Of a stretch of DNA of 64,000 nucleotides, positions 1-7,856 are shown one piece after another. The translations under genes and the position numbers were made by a program. The stretch lies in the IMG/VR virus record IMGVR_UViG_3300036860_000542, positions 1 through 64,000 of that record; one strand, 5' to 3'. The notes below the pieces were generated by a model. That model searched no databases and had not been told where the DNA came from. It saw only the letters and a program-made list of their open reading frames with translations. How positions within the stretch are numbered: position 1 is the first letter of the stretch; each line of letters starts with the position of its first letter. Origin of the DNA: a virus.

Positions 1-1034
1 TCCTCGTCCTGGACGAGGCCCACGTTCTCGCTACGACGTCCCGGTCACTGCGCACTCAGGCCACCTCGCTCCTATCCCTCCTGGCGAGGCGCTGTGTGGC
101 AGTGACCGGGACGCCCCTTTGGAACAAGCCGGCTGGGTTGTACAGCCTGCTCGCCTGCGTGGCGCCGTCCGCCTGGGGCCGCTGGGATGTGTTTGCGACT
201 CGCTACGCATCAGGCATTCGCGGATCCTTCGGCTTCAGAACCGGCGACCCCTCCAACATCGAAGAGTTCCGATCGCGCATGTCCGAGATCATGGTCCGTC
301 GGACATGGGACGAAGTCCGCGACCAACTTCCTCCGACCAAGCGCGAGATCAAGGTCCTCCACCTCACGCCGTCACAAGAGCGCGAGATGGACTTCCTGGT
401 GAACGCCTTGCGCACGGACGACGGCACGACAGTGGGAACGATCGCCCGCCTGCGTCGAGTCCTAGGCGAAGCCAAGCTTCAGTACCTCTTCGAGGTCATC
501 GCACCCTGGTTCGGGATGCCGTTCGTCATCTGGGTCTGGCACCAGGACATCGCGGACGGGATCGAAGACGATCTCCGAGCGCGAGGCCTGCGTGTCTACA
601 AGGTCACCGGGAAGACGTCGATGTACCGGTCGAAGAAGACCGGCGAGGTGAAGCGTGAAGCGGTGCTCGACGCCTGGCGTGCCGACCCTGGGGGCATCCT
701 GGTGTGCAACATCGCCGTCGGCCAGGTGGGCATTGACCTTAGCCACGCCAGCCGCGCCGTCTTCGCCGAGCTCGACTTCACCCCGGCGACGATCGCCCAA
801 GCGGAGATGCGGACCTTCTCCCCCGAGCGTGAGATGGAGATCATCTACCTGGCGGCTCAGCACCGGGTGGATGAGGAGATTGTGAACGCCCTGAAGGCGA
901 AGTTCGGCACCTCGGAGCTGTTGGGTATCCCGGCAGCGGACGCCGCCGTGGAGATCTTGGGCAACGCCTTCGGGATCGAGGACGAGGGCGACTTGCAGCG
1001 GTTGATGGCCGCTGTCTTGGAGGGCGACGAATGA
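1..1034 (+). CDS. SNF2/DEAD-like helicase, C-terminal part (5' end outside window)
   Basis: The reading frame is open from base 3, so the gene is cut by the window edge. The first visible residues read LVLDEAH, a DEAH Walker B box (motif II), followed about 25 residues later by VTGTP, the SNF2 motif III. The C-terminal RecA-like lobe follows, with a segment like motif V (GILVCNIAVGQVGIDLSHA, about residues 234-252 of the visible part) and a Q.R-like motif VI (AQAEMRTFSPER). SNF2 proteins are ATP-driven DNA translocases, and phages often carry short ones in replication or recombination clusters. The stop codon overlaps the next gene by 4 bases. The family is fairly sure; the exact role is unknown. 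Confidence 0.8.
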   Translation, partial: LVLDEAHVLATTSRSLRTQATSLLSLLARRCVAVTGTPLWNKPAGLYSLLACVAPSAWGRWDVFATRYASGIRGSFGFRTGDPSNIEEFRSRMSEIMVRRTWDEVRDQLPPTKREIKVLHLTPSQEREMDFLVNALRTDDGTTVGTIARLRRVLGEAKLQYLFEVIAPWFGMPFVIWVWHQDIADGIEDDLRARGLRVYKVTGKTSMYRSKKTGEVKREAVLDAWRADPGGILVCNIAVGQVGIDLSHASRAVFAELDFTPATIAQAEMRTFSPEREMEIIYLAAQHRVDEEIVNALKAKFGTSELLGIPAADAAVEILGNAFGIEDEGDLQRLMAAVLEGDE

Positions 1035-1291
1035 ACATCACGTGCGCGTGTTGTGGAAAATCCTGTACCGACGAGCGGTACGGAGTCTGCTTCCCCTGCG
1101 GGATAGCTGGTGCTCGAGCCGCCATGCCAAAGAGCTGCGCCTACTGCCAGGAGAACGGCCCTCCTGTCTGCCCGGAGCACGATGTCACCGACTGCCAGCT
1201 CTGGGAGGGTTCGCGGGCCCACCTCGAGTTCTGGGATGAGCACGGGCCACGGTTGCAGTGGTTCCGCGACGGGAAGGAGACGAAGCCGTGA
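1031..1291 (+). CDS. Small Cys-rich zinc-ribbon protein
   Basis: This 86-residue protein carries three cysteine pairs: CACC near the N-terminus, CFPC about ten residues later, and CAYC followed by CPEH. The pattern suggests two small zinc-binding modules. It starts with ATG overlapping the helicase stop (ATGA), so it is probably translationally coupled to the helicase. No catalytic motif is visible and the function is unknown. Small zinc-ribbon proteins of this kind are common in phage replication operons. Confidence 0.6.
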   Translation: MNITCACCGKSCTDERYGVCFPCGIAGARAAMPKSCAYCQENGPPVCPEHDVTDCQLWEGSRAHLEFWDEHGPRLQWFRDGKETKP

Positions 1292-1383
1292 AGCGTCTCG
1301 AGAAGATCGTGGACGTCGTGTTCTGGATCTGGGTGCCGATCCTCCTCGGCTACAGCGCCTTCCTCATCTGGGAGCGGCTGTGA
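1288..1383 (+). CDS. 31-residue single-pass membrane micro-protein
   Basis: GTG start overlapping the previous stop (GTGA). The product has a short basic start (KRLEK), then one hydrophobic helix rich in Val, Ile, Leu and Trp, and ends WERL. It is the first of three membrane micro-proteins in a coupled chain (1288-1842). Support comes from the exact 4-base overlaps on both sides, not from homology. Confidence 0.5.
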   Translation: MKRLEKIVDVVFWIWVPILLGYSAFLIWERL

Positions 1384-1634
1384 GCGCGAAGAGGAGTTCG
1401 AAGTGGCCGCCCGATTGGACATTCGCGTGGCGCTACAGCAAGGAGCAACTCGGACCGCTTTCCGTGGCAGCCAGCAACTACTGCAACAAGAAGCGCTCCG
1501 ACCGGCGCTACATCCGGGCCCAGTTGAAGCAGCTCGCCGCTCGCTGGCAGGGCGAGAAGTACACCACGTCCATCGCTCGAGCGGTCGAGTCGCTCTTGAA
1601 GTTGCTCAAGTACGTGGAGGGGGACAGCAGGTGA
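1380..1634 (+). CDS. Hypothetical basic protein, 84 aa
   Basis: GTG start overlaps the preceding micro-protein stop by 4 bases, and the stop overlaps the next GTG. The product is strongly basic, with RRYIRAQ and KSLLKLLK-type helices and no membrane segment. The composition and helical periodicity would suit nucleic-acid binding, but no known domain is recognised. Coupled translation with its neighbours supports it as a real gene. Confidence 0.5.
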   Translation: MSAKRSSKWPPDWTFAWRYSKEQLGPLSVAASNYCNKKRSDRRYIRAQLKQLAARWQGEKYTTSIARAVESLLKLLKYVEGDSR

Positions 1635-1738
1635 ACAAGTTCGAGAAGACGGCTCTGGAGTTCCTCGTCCTGGGCTTGATCGTGTCGGCTTCACTGATCG
1701 GATGGCACTTCGCGAGACGCTGGCTAGGAGGGGTGTGA
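1631..1738 (+). CDS. 35-residue single-pass membrane micro-protein
   Basis: GTG start with a GTGA overlap. The product has a short charged N-terminus (NKFEK), one hydrophobic helix (LEFLVLGLIVSASLIGW) and a basic end (FARRWLGG). The positive-outside-helix pattern predicts a single-spanning membrane peptide. The sequence alone cannot tell whether it acts in the host membrane or in the virion. Confidence 0.5.
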   Translation: MNKFEKTALEFLVLGLIVSASLIGWHFARRWLGGV

Positions 1739-1842
1739 TGTTGAAGCAGTTGGGAACCGCATTGCTACTCGCAACCATGATCTCCCTCGTGGTCGCGGGC
1801 GCCGTGCTGGGAGTCGTCTTCCTCTTGGGAACTGCACCATGA
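1738..1842 (+). CDS. 34-residue membrane micro-protein
   Basis: ATG shares one base with the previous stop, and the stop overlaps the nuclease start in ATGA. Nearly the whole product is hydrophobic (TALLLATMISLVVAGAVLGVV region), predicting one membrane helix. It is the third membrane micro-protein in the coupled chain, directly before a DNA-processing nuclease. Confidence 0.5.
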   Translation: MLKQLGTALLLATMISLVVAGAVLGVVFLLGTAP

Positions 1843-2852
1843 GCGAAGACGGATTCCATTACGAGATCGTCAACGGCCGGATGGTCAAGGTGGCGGACGC
1901 GGCGGACGCTCCAACGCTCCCTGTCTCGGACTCGTTGCCGCCACCTTCGGACGCCTCACCGGACTACTTGAACCTGGCTCCACTGCTCGATCTCACCCCG
2001 CTCGACGAGGCGCTCGACAAGGTCTGCGCTGAGCTCGGGTTGAAGATCCGGCCGGGCGGCGCGTCCGGGTACGGCTGGTCTACGCGAAGCATGCTGTTGG
2101 CGTGCCCGTACAAGTACAAGAAGCTCTACATCGACGCGCCGAGGAACCTCACCAGCGTGCGGTCACCCACAGCGCTCGAGGTCGGTGGTCTCTTCCACCA
2201 GCTCCTGGCCTTCCACTACATGCTCATGATGCCAGCGCGTGGTGGTCTGTCCGGGCCGGTGGACTTCGACTGGGTGAAGGCGCGTCTACTCGAGGAGCGT
2301 GTCTCAGCCGAGGTGGTGATGGAAGCCTTCCGGCTCTTCGACGCCTACCGCTTCCGGTACGAGGTGGACTACATCGAGCCCCTCGATGTCGAGGTTGAGG
2401 CATCGGACTCGGACGGCAACACCTGCCGCTACGACACCATCGTGCGGATCAGGGACAACAACGCCCTCATCATGCCTGGGATCTACATCCTGGAGCACAA
2501 GACCTGCGCCCGGTTCGACTTCCCGACGCTCGAGGGCTGGAAGAACGACGGCCAGATCATCGGCCAGATGTACATATGGCGCCAGGCCCGGCTGAAGCGG
2601 AAGTACGGTCGCCTGGACGGCGTCATCGTGAACCTGATCTCGAAGACGAAGACGCCGGACTTCCGCCGCATCGTGATCGCCCCGCAGGCGTGGCAGCTCA
2701 GCGGACACGCCAAGGACCTGAAGGTCTGGGACGCTCTCGAATCTCTTTTCCGCTCAACCGGTTGTTGGCCCCGCAACCGGCAATCGTGTAGGGGCCCCTA
2801 CGGACTCTGCAGTCTCTTCGACCACTGCGCCGGTGGAGGGTACACAAGATGA
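1839..2852 (+). CDS. Cas4/RecB-like PD-(D/E)XK nuclease with iron-sulfur cysteines
   Basis: This 337-residue protein belongs to the PD-(D/E)XK nuclease group. An early cysteine in a SMLLACPYKY context (about residue 88) and a C-terminal CRGPYGLCSLFDHC segment match the four-cysteine Fe-S arrangement of Cas4/AddB-like nucleases. The catalytic ExK motif is visible as LEHKT (about 219-223), preceded by an acidic strand near YDTIV. The first 60 residues are low in structure and Pro/Asp-rich. It sits upstream of a Sak4-like recombinase and an SSB, as in phage recombination modules that process DNA ends. Cas4 naming is by fold only; there is no CRISPR array in the window. Confidence 0.75.
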   Translation: MSEDGFHYEIVNGRMVKVADAADAPTLPVSDSLPPPSDASPDYLNLAPLLDLTPLDEALDKVCAELGLKIRPGGASGYGWSTRSMLLACPYKYKKLYIDAPRNLTSVRSPTALEVGGLFHQLLAFHYMLMMPARGGLSGPVDFDWVKARLLEERVSAEVVMEAFRLFDAYRFRYEVDYIEPLDVEVEASDSDGNTCRYDTIVRIRDNNALIMPGIYILEHKTCARFDFPTLEGWKNDGQIIGQMYIWRQARLKRKYGRLDGVIVNLISKTKTPDFRRIVIAPQAWQLSGHAKDLKVWDALESLFRSTGCWPRNRQSCRGPYGLCSLFDHCAGGGYTR

Positions 2853-3016
2853 AAAAGAATGTCGTGAAAGCGGTGGTCGAGAACTCGATCATCTTCGGAG
2901 GCATTGAGGGGACGCTCCTCGATCACTTCAACATAGGACAGCGTGTCGTCATCATCGATGAGGACTGGTTCAATACGCTCAAGGACCCGGAGGCTCTGGA
3001 GGGAGATGACGAATGA
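2849..3016 (+). CDS. Hypothetical protein, 55 aa
   Basis: ATGA overlaps on both sides place this small acidic protein in the operon. It starts MKKNVVKAV and contains one predicted strand-helix unit, and no motif is recognised. It is too short to assign. Confidence 0.5.
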   Translation: MKKNVVKAVVENSIIFGGIEGTLLDHFNIGQRVVIIDEDWFNTLKDPEALEGDDE

Positions 3017-3393
3017 GCGAGCTGAAACGGATGGACTTGGACTTCCTGGTTCGCGAGATCAAGCGGGCGGCCGATGAGGCATACCGCCAGATCGATACGA
3101 AGGTCGTCGATCTGATCCAACAGGTTCGACAGGCGGTGGCCGTCCTTCCCCTCGATCTCGAAGCGCCAGTTCAGGCGCTCTACGTGAAGGACTTCACCGT
3201 CCCGTCTCGGGATCCCAACGCCTACGTGGAGCTCTACGAGGGCAACCTACGATTCAACGGGGCGGTGGTTGATGAGCAGCGCAGCGACGTCTACTGCGCC
3301 TCGGACAACCTTCGCCTGGTGGAGGACAACCGGCTCCGCCTGAAGACGGGCCACTACCGAGCGATGCTCACCATCACGAAGATCGAGCCATGA
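3013..3393 (+). CDS. Hypothetical protein, 126 aa
   Basis: The N-terminal half (about residues 1-50) is helical and charged. The C-terminal half looks beta-rich (YVELYEGNLRFNGAVV and later LRLKTGHYRAML). There is no signal or membrane segment and the family is not recognised. It is coupled by ATGA overlaps to both neighbours in the recombination cluster, so a DNA-linked role is possible but unproven. Confidence 0.55.
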   Translation: MSELKRMDLDFLVREIKRAADEAYRQIDTKVVDLIQQVRQAVAVLPLDLEAPVQALYVKDFTVPSRDPNAYVELYEGNLRFNGAVVDEQRSDVYCASDNLRLVEDNRLRLKTGHYRAMLTITKIEP

Positions 3394-3647
3394 AATACGA
3401 CCTCGAAGTCCGGGTGGTCGGCATGGAGGGGGATCGTGAGGTCTCGCGCTTCCAGCTCCACCAGGAAGGGATGGAGCTCAGCTTCCTGGCCACGATGTTG
3501 TCCGGCTTCGCGGAGAGCCTAGTGAGCTGGGCGAGTAAGGGCGCGCAGGCAGCGCAGGTGTACACCGGGCGGCGTTGCCGAACCTGCCGCATGGTGGGGC
3601 ACAATGGCCAGAACTGCCCGAACCGGAAGACGGGCACTGAGGAATAG
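3390..3647 (+). CDS. Small protein with CCHC zinc knuckle
   Basis: This 85-residue protein ends in CRTCRMVGHNGQNC, a clean C-X2-C-X4-H-X4-C zinc knuckle of the type that binds single-stranded nucleic acid in retroviral Gag and some RNA/DNA-binding proteins. The first 50 residues look like a mixed alpha/beta domain. It precedes the Sak4-like recombinase by 16 bases. The zinc knuckle is seen directly; single-strand DNA binding is inferred from motif and context. Confidence 0.65.
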   Translation: MKYDLEVRVVGMEGDREVSRFQLHQEGMELSFLATMLSGFAESLVSWASKGAQAAQVYTGRRCRTCRMVGHNGQNCPNRKTGTEE

Positions 3648-3663
3648 AAAGGGGAAGAAAAGA

Positions 3664-4455
3664 ATGGGAATCGACATCAAAGCGGTGGACCTGAGCCCGG
3701 GGAAGAGGAGGCGGATCACGCTCGTCCTCTATGGGAGCTACAAGACGGGGAAGACGCAGTTCGCGGCGACCTTCCCGCGTCCGTTGTTCCTGGCCGACAA
3801 GGGTGAGTCCGGGTGGGAAACCATCCGATACATGGACCAAGCGTCCTTCTACGAACCGGACCGGAAGACGCAGTCGAACATGCCGGTGGAGGTCTTCCCG
3901 ATCGCCAGGGCGGAGGAGATGAACGCCTTCCTGCCCATGGTTCGGGAAGCAATCACGAAGGACCCGACCAAGTACGGCACGATCGTGATCGACAGCTTCA
4001 CCTTCTACTCGGACACCTACGCGGCTGCACTCGAGTGGAAGTACCGCCAGGAGATGGGCGCCAAGTACGACCCGAGGAAGATGTTCCAGGACCTCGGCTC
4101 GCACCTGCGCAACATCATGATCCAGGTCCACGACATGACCGAGCCGTACGGCATCAACGTGGTCTGGATCTGCCTGGAGAAGCCCCCTGGCGACGACAGC
4201 CCTGGTGGGCTGCTGTTGTCGGGCCAGTCGGCCAACAAGACGCCGGCCCGCTGCGACGGCATCCTCTACCACAAGAGCTACTCGGCCGGGAAGGAGTCGG
4301 TCTACGAGGTCCACAGTCGGCCCTATGGCACCTTCATGGCGGGCGGCCGTGGGTTCCAGGCGCTGCCCAACCCGCTGGTGAACGCCACCTACCGGGACCT
4401 GGAGCAGTACCTGGGCATCCTGCCGAGGTACGGAAAGGCGGTGAAGGCGGCATGA
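3664..4455 (+). CDS. Sak4-like RecA/AAA single-strand annealing ATPase
   Basis: This 263-residue RecA-fold ATPase has a Walker A motif GSYKTGKT (about residues 24-31) and a Walker B strand TIVIDSF (about 106-112). The pattern matches the AAA_24/Sak4 family of phage recombinases, which are short RecA-like proteins. The ATG at 3664 is chosen because a purine-rich GGGGAAGAAAAG sequence sits just before it and the upstream frame codes for the zinc-knuckle gene. A DUF669-like SSB follows two genes later, the usual Sak4 partner. It probably promotes annealing or strand exchange during viral recombination. Confidence 0.75.
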   Translation: MGIDIKAVDLSPGKRRRITLVLYGSYKTGKTQFAATFPRPLFLADKGESGWETIRYMDQASFYEPDRKTQSNMPVEVFPIARAEEMNAFLPMVREAITKDPTKYGTIVIDSFTFYSDTYAAALEWKYRQEMGAKYDPRKMFQDLGSHLRNIMIQVHDMTEPYGINVVWICLEKPPGDDSPGGLLLSGQSANKTPARCDGILYHKSYSAGKESVYEVHSRPYGTFMAGGRGFQALPNPLVNATYRDLEQYLGILPRYGKAVKAA

Positions 4456-4823
4456 GTGACTGCAGCGACCCGAACTGCTCTTTTCGTCGAACCTCCAAGC
4501 TCTGCCAACAGCGGGTCACGGAGATGATCGAAGAGATCGGGACGCTGCGAGCTCGCAATGGCGAGTTGCAACTGCTGGTTCAACAGCTTCAAGAGAAGGG
4601 CACCATGGTGTGGACACCGGAGACCGTCGAGAAGACCCTGAAGGCGCGGTGGGCGGAGTTGGAGCAGGTGGAGAAGGAACCGGAAGGTTCGATTCTTCCT
4701 TGTCGCTACGGCGGTCCTGGCTTCCGCCATCCAGCGTTCTGCATGTGCGGCGGAACCGGGACGATGACCAGAGAAGAGCTTATCGAAGACCTGAAGTGCG
4801 ACATCGAGATCTTGCACAAGTGA
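4452..4823 (+). CDS. Coiled-coil protein with cysteine motifs, 123 aa
   Basis: ATG overlaps the Sak4 stop (ATGA). The N-terminus holds CSDPNC, the middle (about 20-70) is a heptad-like coiled coil, and the C-terminal third has PCRYGGPGFRHPAFCMCGG, a possible zinc site. No known family is recognised. Its place between Sak4 and SSB hints at a recombination accessory role. Confidence 0.55.
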   Translation: MSDCSDPNCSFRRTSKLCQQRVTEMIEEIGTLRARNGELQLLVQQLQEKGTMVWTPETVEKTLKARWAELEQVEKEPEGSILPCRYGGPGFRHPAFCMCGGTGTMTREELIEDLKCDIEILHK

Positions 4824-4883
4824 TTCCGTCCCTTCGGGGGACACAACAACGGCGACTTGGGTCGCCAGAAAGCGGAGTGGCAG

Positions 4884-5372
4884 ATGAGTGAAGCGGTTGA
4901 TTATCTGAGCCTCGATGGTCTCGTCACCGACGAGACGAAGTCCTGGGCCGGCGGACCTGGCAAGGGTCTCCCCGTGGGGGACTACCTGGTCAAGATCATC
5001 GGCAAGAGCAAGAACGCCGCCGAGGGCAAGACGCCTCAGCTCGAGGTGAAGCTCGAGGTGGTGGACGACACCGCCGGTGGCCAGCACAAGGGCCGCCAGA
5101 CCCGCGCCTGGTACTACCTCACGGCGGACGCCATCGGGCGGCTCACCAACCTCTTCGAGGCGGCCGGCGCCAAGCTGGACGCCAAGAAGGGCATCAACCT
5201 CGACTCGCTGATGGGCACCGAGCTCGTCATCGGCGTGTACGAGGAGAAGTTCGGTGGCGAGGCCAACCCGATGGGCGGCACCACCGAGGTGAAGACGCGG
5301 TCGAAGGTCTTCGATGAGCGTCCCCGCTCCGTGTGGGGCGAGGTCAAGGAGAAGGCGGCGTCCAAGAAGTAG
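4884..5372 (+). CDS. DUF669-like single-stranded DNA-binding protein
   Basis: This 162-residue protein is beta-rich with a lysine-rich C-terminus. Its segments VGDYLVKIIGKSKN, LEVKLEVVDD and RQTRAWYYLT match the layout of DUF669/SSB-like proteins that accompany Sak4 recombinases in phages. The ATG at 4884 is preceded by GGAGTGG; an earlier TTG would add nine unlikely residues. It probably coats single strands during recombination and replication. A terminator-like structure directly follows the stop. Confidence 0.7.
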   Translation: MSEAVDYLSLDGLVTDETKSWAGGPGKGLPVGDYLVKIIGKSKNAAEGKTPQLEVKLEVVDDTAGGQHKGRQTRAWYYLTADAIGRLTNLFEAAGAKLDAKKGINLDSLMGTELVIGVYEEKFGGEANPMGGTTEVKTRSKVFDERPRSVWGEVKEKAASKK

Positions 5373-5442
5373 CCCCTGAGGCAGGGGGTGTGACGAGCGG
5401 GGCCCCGGGCTCGTCACTGAACCGCCGCACACCGGGGCTTTT
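5371..5442 (+). terminator. Nested-hairpin terminator after the SSB gene
   Basis: AGCCCC (5371-5376) pairs with GGGGCT (5434-5439), which is followed by TTTT. Inside lies an 8-bp perfect stem, TGACGAGC (5391-5398) with GCTCGTCA (5409-5416). The outer stem plus T-run looks like an intrinsic terminator separating the recombination operon from the tRNA-like element and the next operon. Confidence 0.6.
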
Positions 5443-5512
5443 GCCTCCGTAGCTCAGCGAGAGCAGCCGGGGACCACCCGGAAGGTCGGTGGCTCGATGC
5501 CACTCGGAGGCT
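5443..5512 (+). tRNA. Degenerate tRNA-like element, anticodon position reads ACC (Gly?)
   Basis: The sequence folds as a cloverleaf. The acceptor GCCTCCG (5443-5449) pairs perfectly with CGGAGGC (5505-5511). The D stem is GCTC/GAGC (5452-5455/5461-5464), the anticodon stem CCGG/CCGG has a terminal G-A mismatch, and the T arm GGTGG/CCACT (5488-5492/5500-5504) has the loop CTCGATG containing TCGA. Two features are abnormal: the D loop has only five bases, and position 33 before the anticodon is G instead of the near-universal U. It may be a decayed tRNA, or a tRNA mimic used for processing, priming or integration. Confidence 0.45.
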
Positions 5513-5533
5513 CTAGTGGAAAGAGAGGGTGTT

Positions 5534-5962
5534 ATGGGGAATGACCATGAGCAGGAAGCACGGAAGATCAACGACGCCATTCTGCCGAAGTCGGTCTATG
5601 ACCGGGAACCGCAGACGATGATGGAGGCCGCCCATTCCTGGCTCCCCCACGTCTTCAACGACCCCGACTTCAAGTCCGCCATGGAGCAGTGCGACAAGAT
5701 CCTCACCGTCAAGGGAGCCGACTACACCCAGAAGCAACCGGATCGGCTCGCCAACTTCAAGGAGGCGGCGCTGTTCCTCGGACAGAACAAGTTCCAGGTC
5801 CTCGGCGTGTACCTCTACAAGCACCTAACAGCCGTATTTTCGTTCCTGAAGCACGGCCAGGTGGAGTCGGAGCCGATCGAGGGCCGGATCTTCGACTGCA
5901 TCAACTACTTCCTCCTCCTCTACAAGATGGTGCAGGAGCAGAAGCGGTCGGTGAAGCCGTGA
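5534..5962 (+). CDS. DUF1599/nucleotide-modification-associated-like protein
   Basis: The 142-residue product contains KGADYTQKQPDRLANF followed by helices ending in RIFDCINYFLLLYKM. This resembles MazG-related all-alpha domains (DUF1599 or nucleotide-modification-associated types) found in phages with altered deoxynucleotide metabolism. The assignment rests on the K.ADY....LANF pattern and the C-terminal D..NY motif, not on a search. ATG 5534 has a GGAAAGAGAGGG leader. Its stop overlaps the next GTG. Confidence 0.5.
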   Translation: MGNDHEQEARKINDAILPKSVYDREPQTMMEAAHSWLPHVFNDPDFKSAMEQCDKILTVKGADYTQKQPDRLANFKEAALFLGQNKFQVLGVYLYKHLTAVFSFLKHGQVESEPIEGRIFDCINYFLLLYKMVQEQKRSVKP

Positions 5963-6126
5963 TCAACCGGGCGCAGTTCAAGTTCATCGAGAAATTCATG
6001 AAGACCCTAGCTCTCGCCGGGGTGATCGACAACCAGGACGAGGCGACGGACTACTACTGCCGCGAGCGGAAGCGCATCATGCGACGCCAGCGTGCGAGTC
6101 GCAAGTCGCGGCGGGGTTGGGCATGA
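5959..6126 (+). CDS. Small basic protein, 55 aa
   Basis: GTG start in a GTGA overlap. The C-terminal half is very basic (RERKRIMRRQRASRKSRR), as in nucleic-acid-binding peptides. No domain is recognised. The stop overlaps the next ATG. Confidence 0.5.
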   Translation: MINRAQFKFIEKFMKTLALAGVIDNQDEATDYYCRERKRIMRRQRASRKSRRGWA

Positions 6127-6413
6127 GCACCTGTCCGACCTGTCGTAAGCCCAACTGCGGCAACTGGGCGGCGTGTGCGCGAAAGGCCACGCTGATGGGT
6201 GCTAGTGAGGCGGATGCGTACGTAGCCGAGCTCATCTGGTACGGGATCGGGGTGGCGGAGACGCTGTTCCAGATCGGTCTGCGAGTAAAGGAAGCTGCCT
6301 TCGTCGAGGCGCTCGCGCTGCACGGTACGGCTGGCGTCCGTCGCATGTTGTTCACACAGACGATCAAGGAACTCGACGTTCACTTGATCAGGAAGGCAGT
6401 ACGGGGATGGTGA
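6123..6413 (+). CDS. Hypothetical protein with N-terminal cysteines, 96 aa
   Basis: The product begins MSTCPTCRKPNCGNWAAC, four cysteines that could bind zinc, followed by an all-helical region. ATG overlaps the previous stop. Its end overlaps a 55-residue gene in another frame by 7 bases. The function is unknown. Confidence 0.55.
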   Translation: MSTCPTCRKPNCGNWAACARKATLMGASEADAYVAELIWYGIGVAETLFQIGLRVKEAAFVEALALHGTAGVRRMLFTQTIKELDVHLIRKAVRGW

Positions 6414-6574
6414 CGATCGTTTGCTTCCACTGTGGCGAAGTCCGCGAGCTCCGCTTCTGCGGCCTGGACGGCGCAGTGCTTCTACCCGTCGGCTGGGCCT
6501 TCGCAAGAGACGAGCAGGGAACCCACCGCCTCTACTGCGAGCCCTGCAAGGAGCTCGCACGGGTGGTCGCGTGA
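6407..6574 (+). CDS. Small zinc-binding protein, 55 aa
   Basis: A short gene in a third frame between two larger ones. The product starts MVTIVCFHCGE and ends with YCEPCKEL, two CxxC knuckles forming a likely zinc ribbon. The stop overlaps the helicase GTG in GTGA. Coding here explains why the 150 bases upstream of the helicase are not helicase N-terminus. Confidence 0.6.
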   Translation: MVTIVCFHCGEVRELRFCGLDGAVLLPVGWAFARDEQGTHRLYCEPCKELARVVA

Positions 6575-7854
6575 CTGAGCTCAACGACGCCCAACGGAAG
6601 GCTCGAGAAGAGATCCTGCAGTGGGTGAAGGACGACAAGACGCCGACGATGTCCCTCTCCGGCCCGGCCGGCACCGGGAAGACGTTCCTCGTCCGCTTCT
6701 TCCTAGAGGAGTTGGAGAAGCTCGCACCGGTCGTCCTCACTGCCACTACTGGCAAGGCCGCCTTGCGGCTGTCCGAGCTCACCAACCGGAAGGCATCCAC
6801 CCTGCACAGTGCGCTCTACGAGCCGCCGGACGACGAGAACACCTCCAAGAAGGGCTCCAAGCTCAAGTTCGACCGAATCCGCGTGCCGCCCAACGGCACC
6901 CTGCTCGTGGTGGACGAGTCGTCGATGATCACGCCGGACGTCTGGAAGGACCTCCAGAAGTGGACGTCGAAGTTCGGGGTGAAGGTGCTCTTCATCGGAG
7001 ACGGCTTCCAGCTCCCTCCGGTCATCGACTCCAAGAAGGAGGAAGACTTCAACATCTTCTCCCTGGTGCCGGGTCCGCGGCTTCATAAAGTCATGCGGAA
7101 CGGCGACTCCATTCTGGACGCGGCGACCGCGCTCCGGGTGGATGGGAAGATGATCCTCGAGAACCGAGGCTCGTACAACTGGCGGAAGGCGAAGCTGGCG
7201 GTGGTCCTCGGTGACTGGCTTCAGGCGCCGGACGATCACGCCATCATCACCTGGCGGAACAAGGTCCGCATGACTGCCAACCGGGTCATCCGCAAGGCGC
7301 GTGGTTTCGAGTCGCAATTCCCCATGCCCAACGAGCCCATCCTGGTGCGCAAGAACGGGAAGGGCTTCCTGAACGGCCAGATCGTCACCGCCATCGAAGA
7401 GTCGAAGCCCGGACCTAAGATGGGCCCGATCCAAGCCTCCTGGCTGAGGGTCTACGTGGAGGAGGACGGCGCCAAGCGGACGATGTTCGCCTCCTGCCAG
7501 GGCCGTGAAGAGCCGATGGATGGCGCCTTCCCCTGGCTCGAGGACGAGGAATGGCGCTGGTACATGCGTGAGAAGCGCATGTTCGAGCACCAGTGGGCCA
7601 TCGAGCATGATCTCGACACCTGTCGGATGGATCCGATCCCCATCACCTGGGGCTACTGCCTCACTGCTCATGCTGGCCAGGGCTCCGAGTGGGGACGGGT
7701 CACTGTCTACCTGGAGAACTACGACACCCAGAACAAGAACTTTCTTTCGCCATCGCTCCTACCGGACGGGACGCGAGTCCCGTTCTGGACGCGATGGGTC
7801 TACACGGCGATCACGAGGGCGAAGGCTCGTGTGGACGTCGTCATCGGGGGGTAA
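6571..7854 (+). CDS. RecD-like superfamily 1 DNA helicase
   Basis: This 427-residue protein has Walker A GPAGTGKT (about residues 31-38) and Walker B VVDESSMI (about 112-119). It ends with an UvrD/RecD C-terminal motif, YCLTAHAGQGSEWGRV, plus WVYTAITRAK near the end (motif VI). This is the layout of short RecD2/Dda-type helicases encoded by phages. GTG 6571 is chosen from the GTGA overlap and because homology-like sequence starts immediately (LNDAQRKAREEI). It probably unwinds DNA during replication or recombination. Confidence 0.85.
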   Translation: MTELNDAQRKAREEILQWVKDDKTPTMSLSGPAGTGKTFLVRFFLEELEKLAPVVLTATTGKAALRLSELTNRKASTLHSALYEPPDDENTSKKGSKLKFDRIRVPPNGTLLVVDESSMITPDVWKDLQKWTSKFGVKVLFIGDGFQLPPVIDSKKEEDFNIFSLVPGPRLHKVMRNGDSILDAATALRVDGKMILENRGSYNWRKAKLAVVLGDWLQAPDDHAIITWRNKVRMTANRVIRKARGFESQFPMPNEPILVRKNGKGFLNGQIVTAIEESKPGPKMGPIQASWLRVYVEEDGAKRTMFASCQGREEPMDGAFPWLEDEEWRWYMREKRMFEHQWAIEHDLDTCRMDPIPITWGYCLTAHAGQGSEWGRVTVYLENYDTQNKNFLSPSLLPDGTRVPFWTRWVYTAITRAKARVDVVIGG

Positions 7855-7856
7855 CC

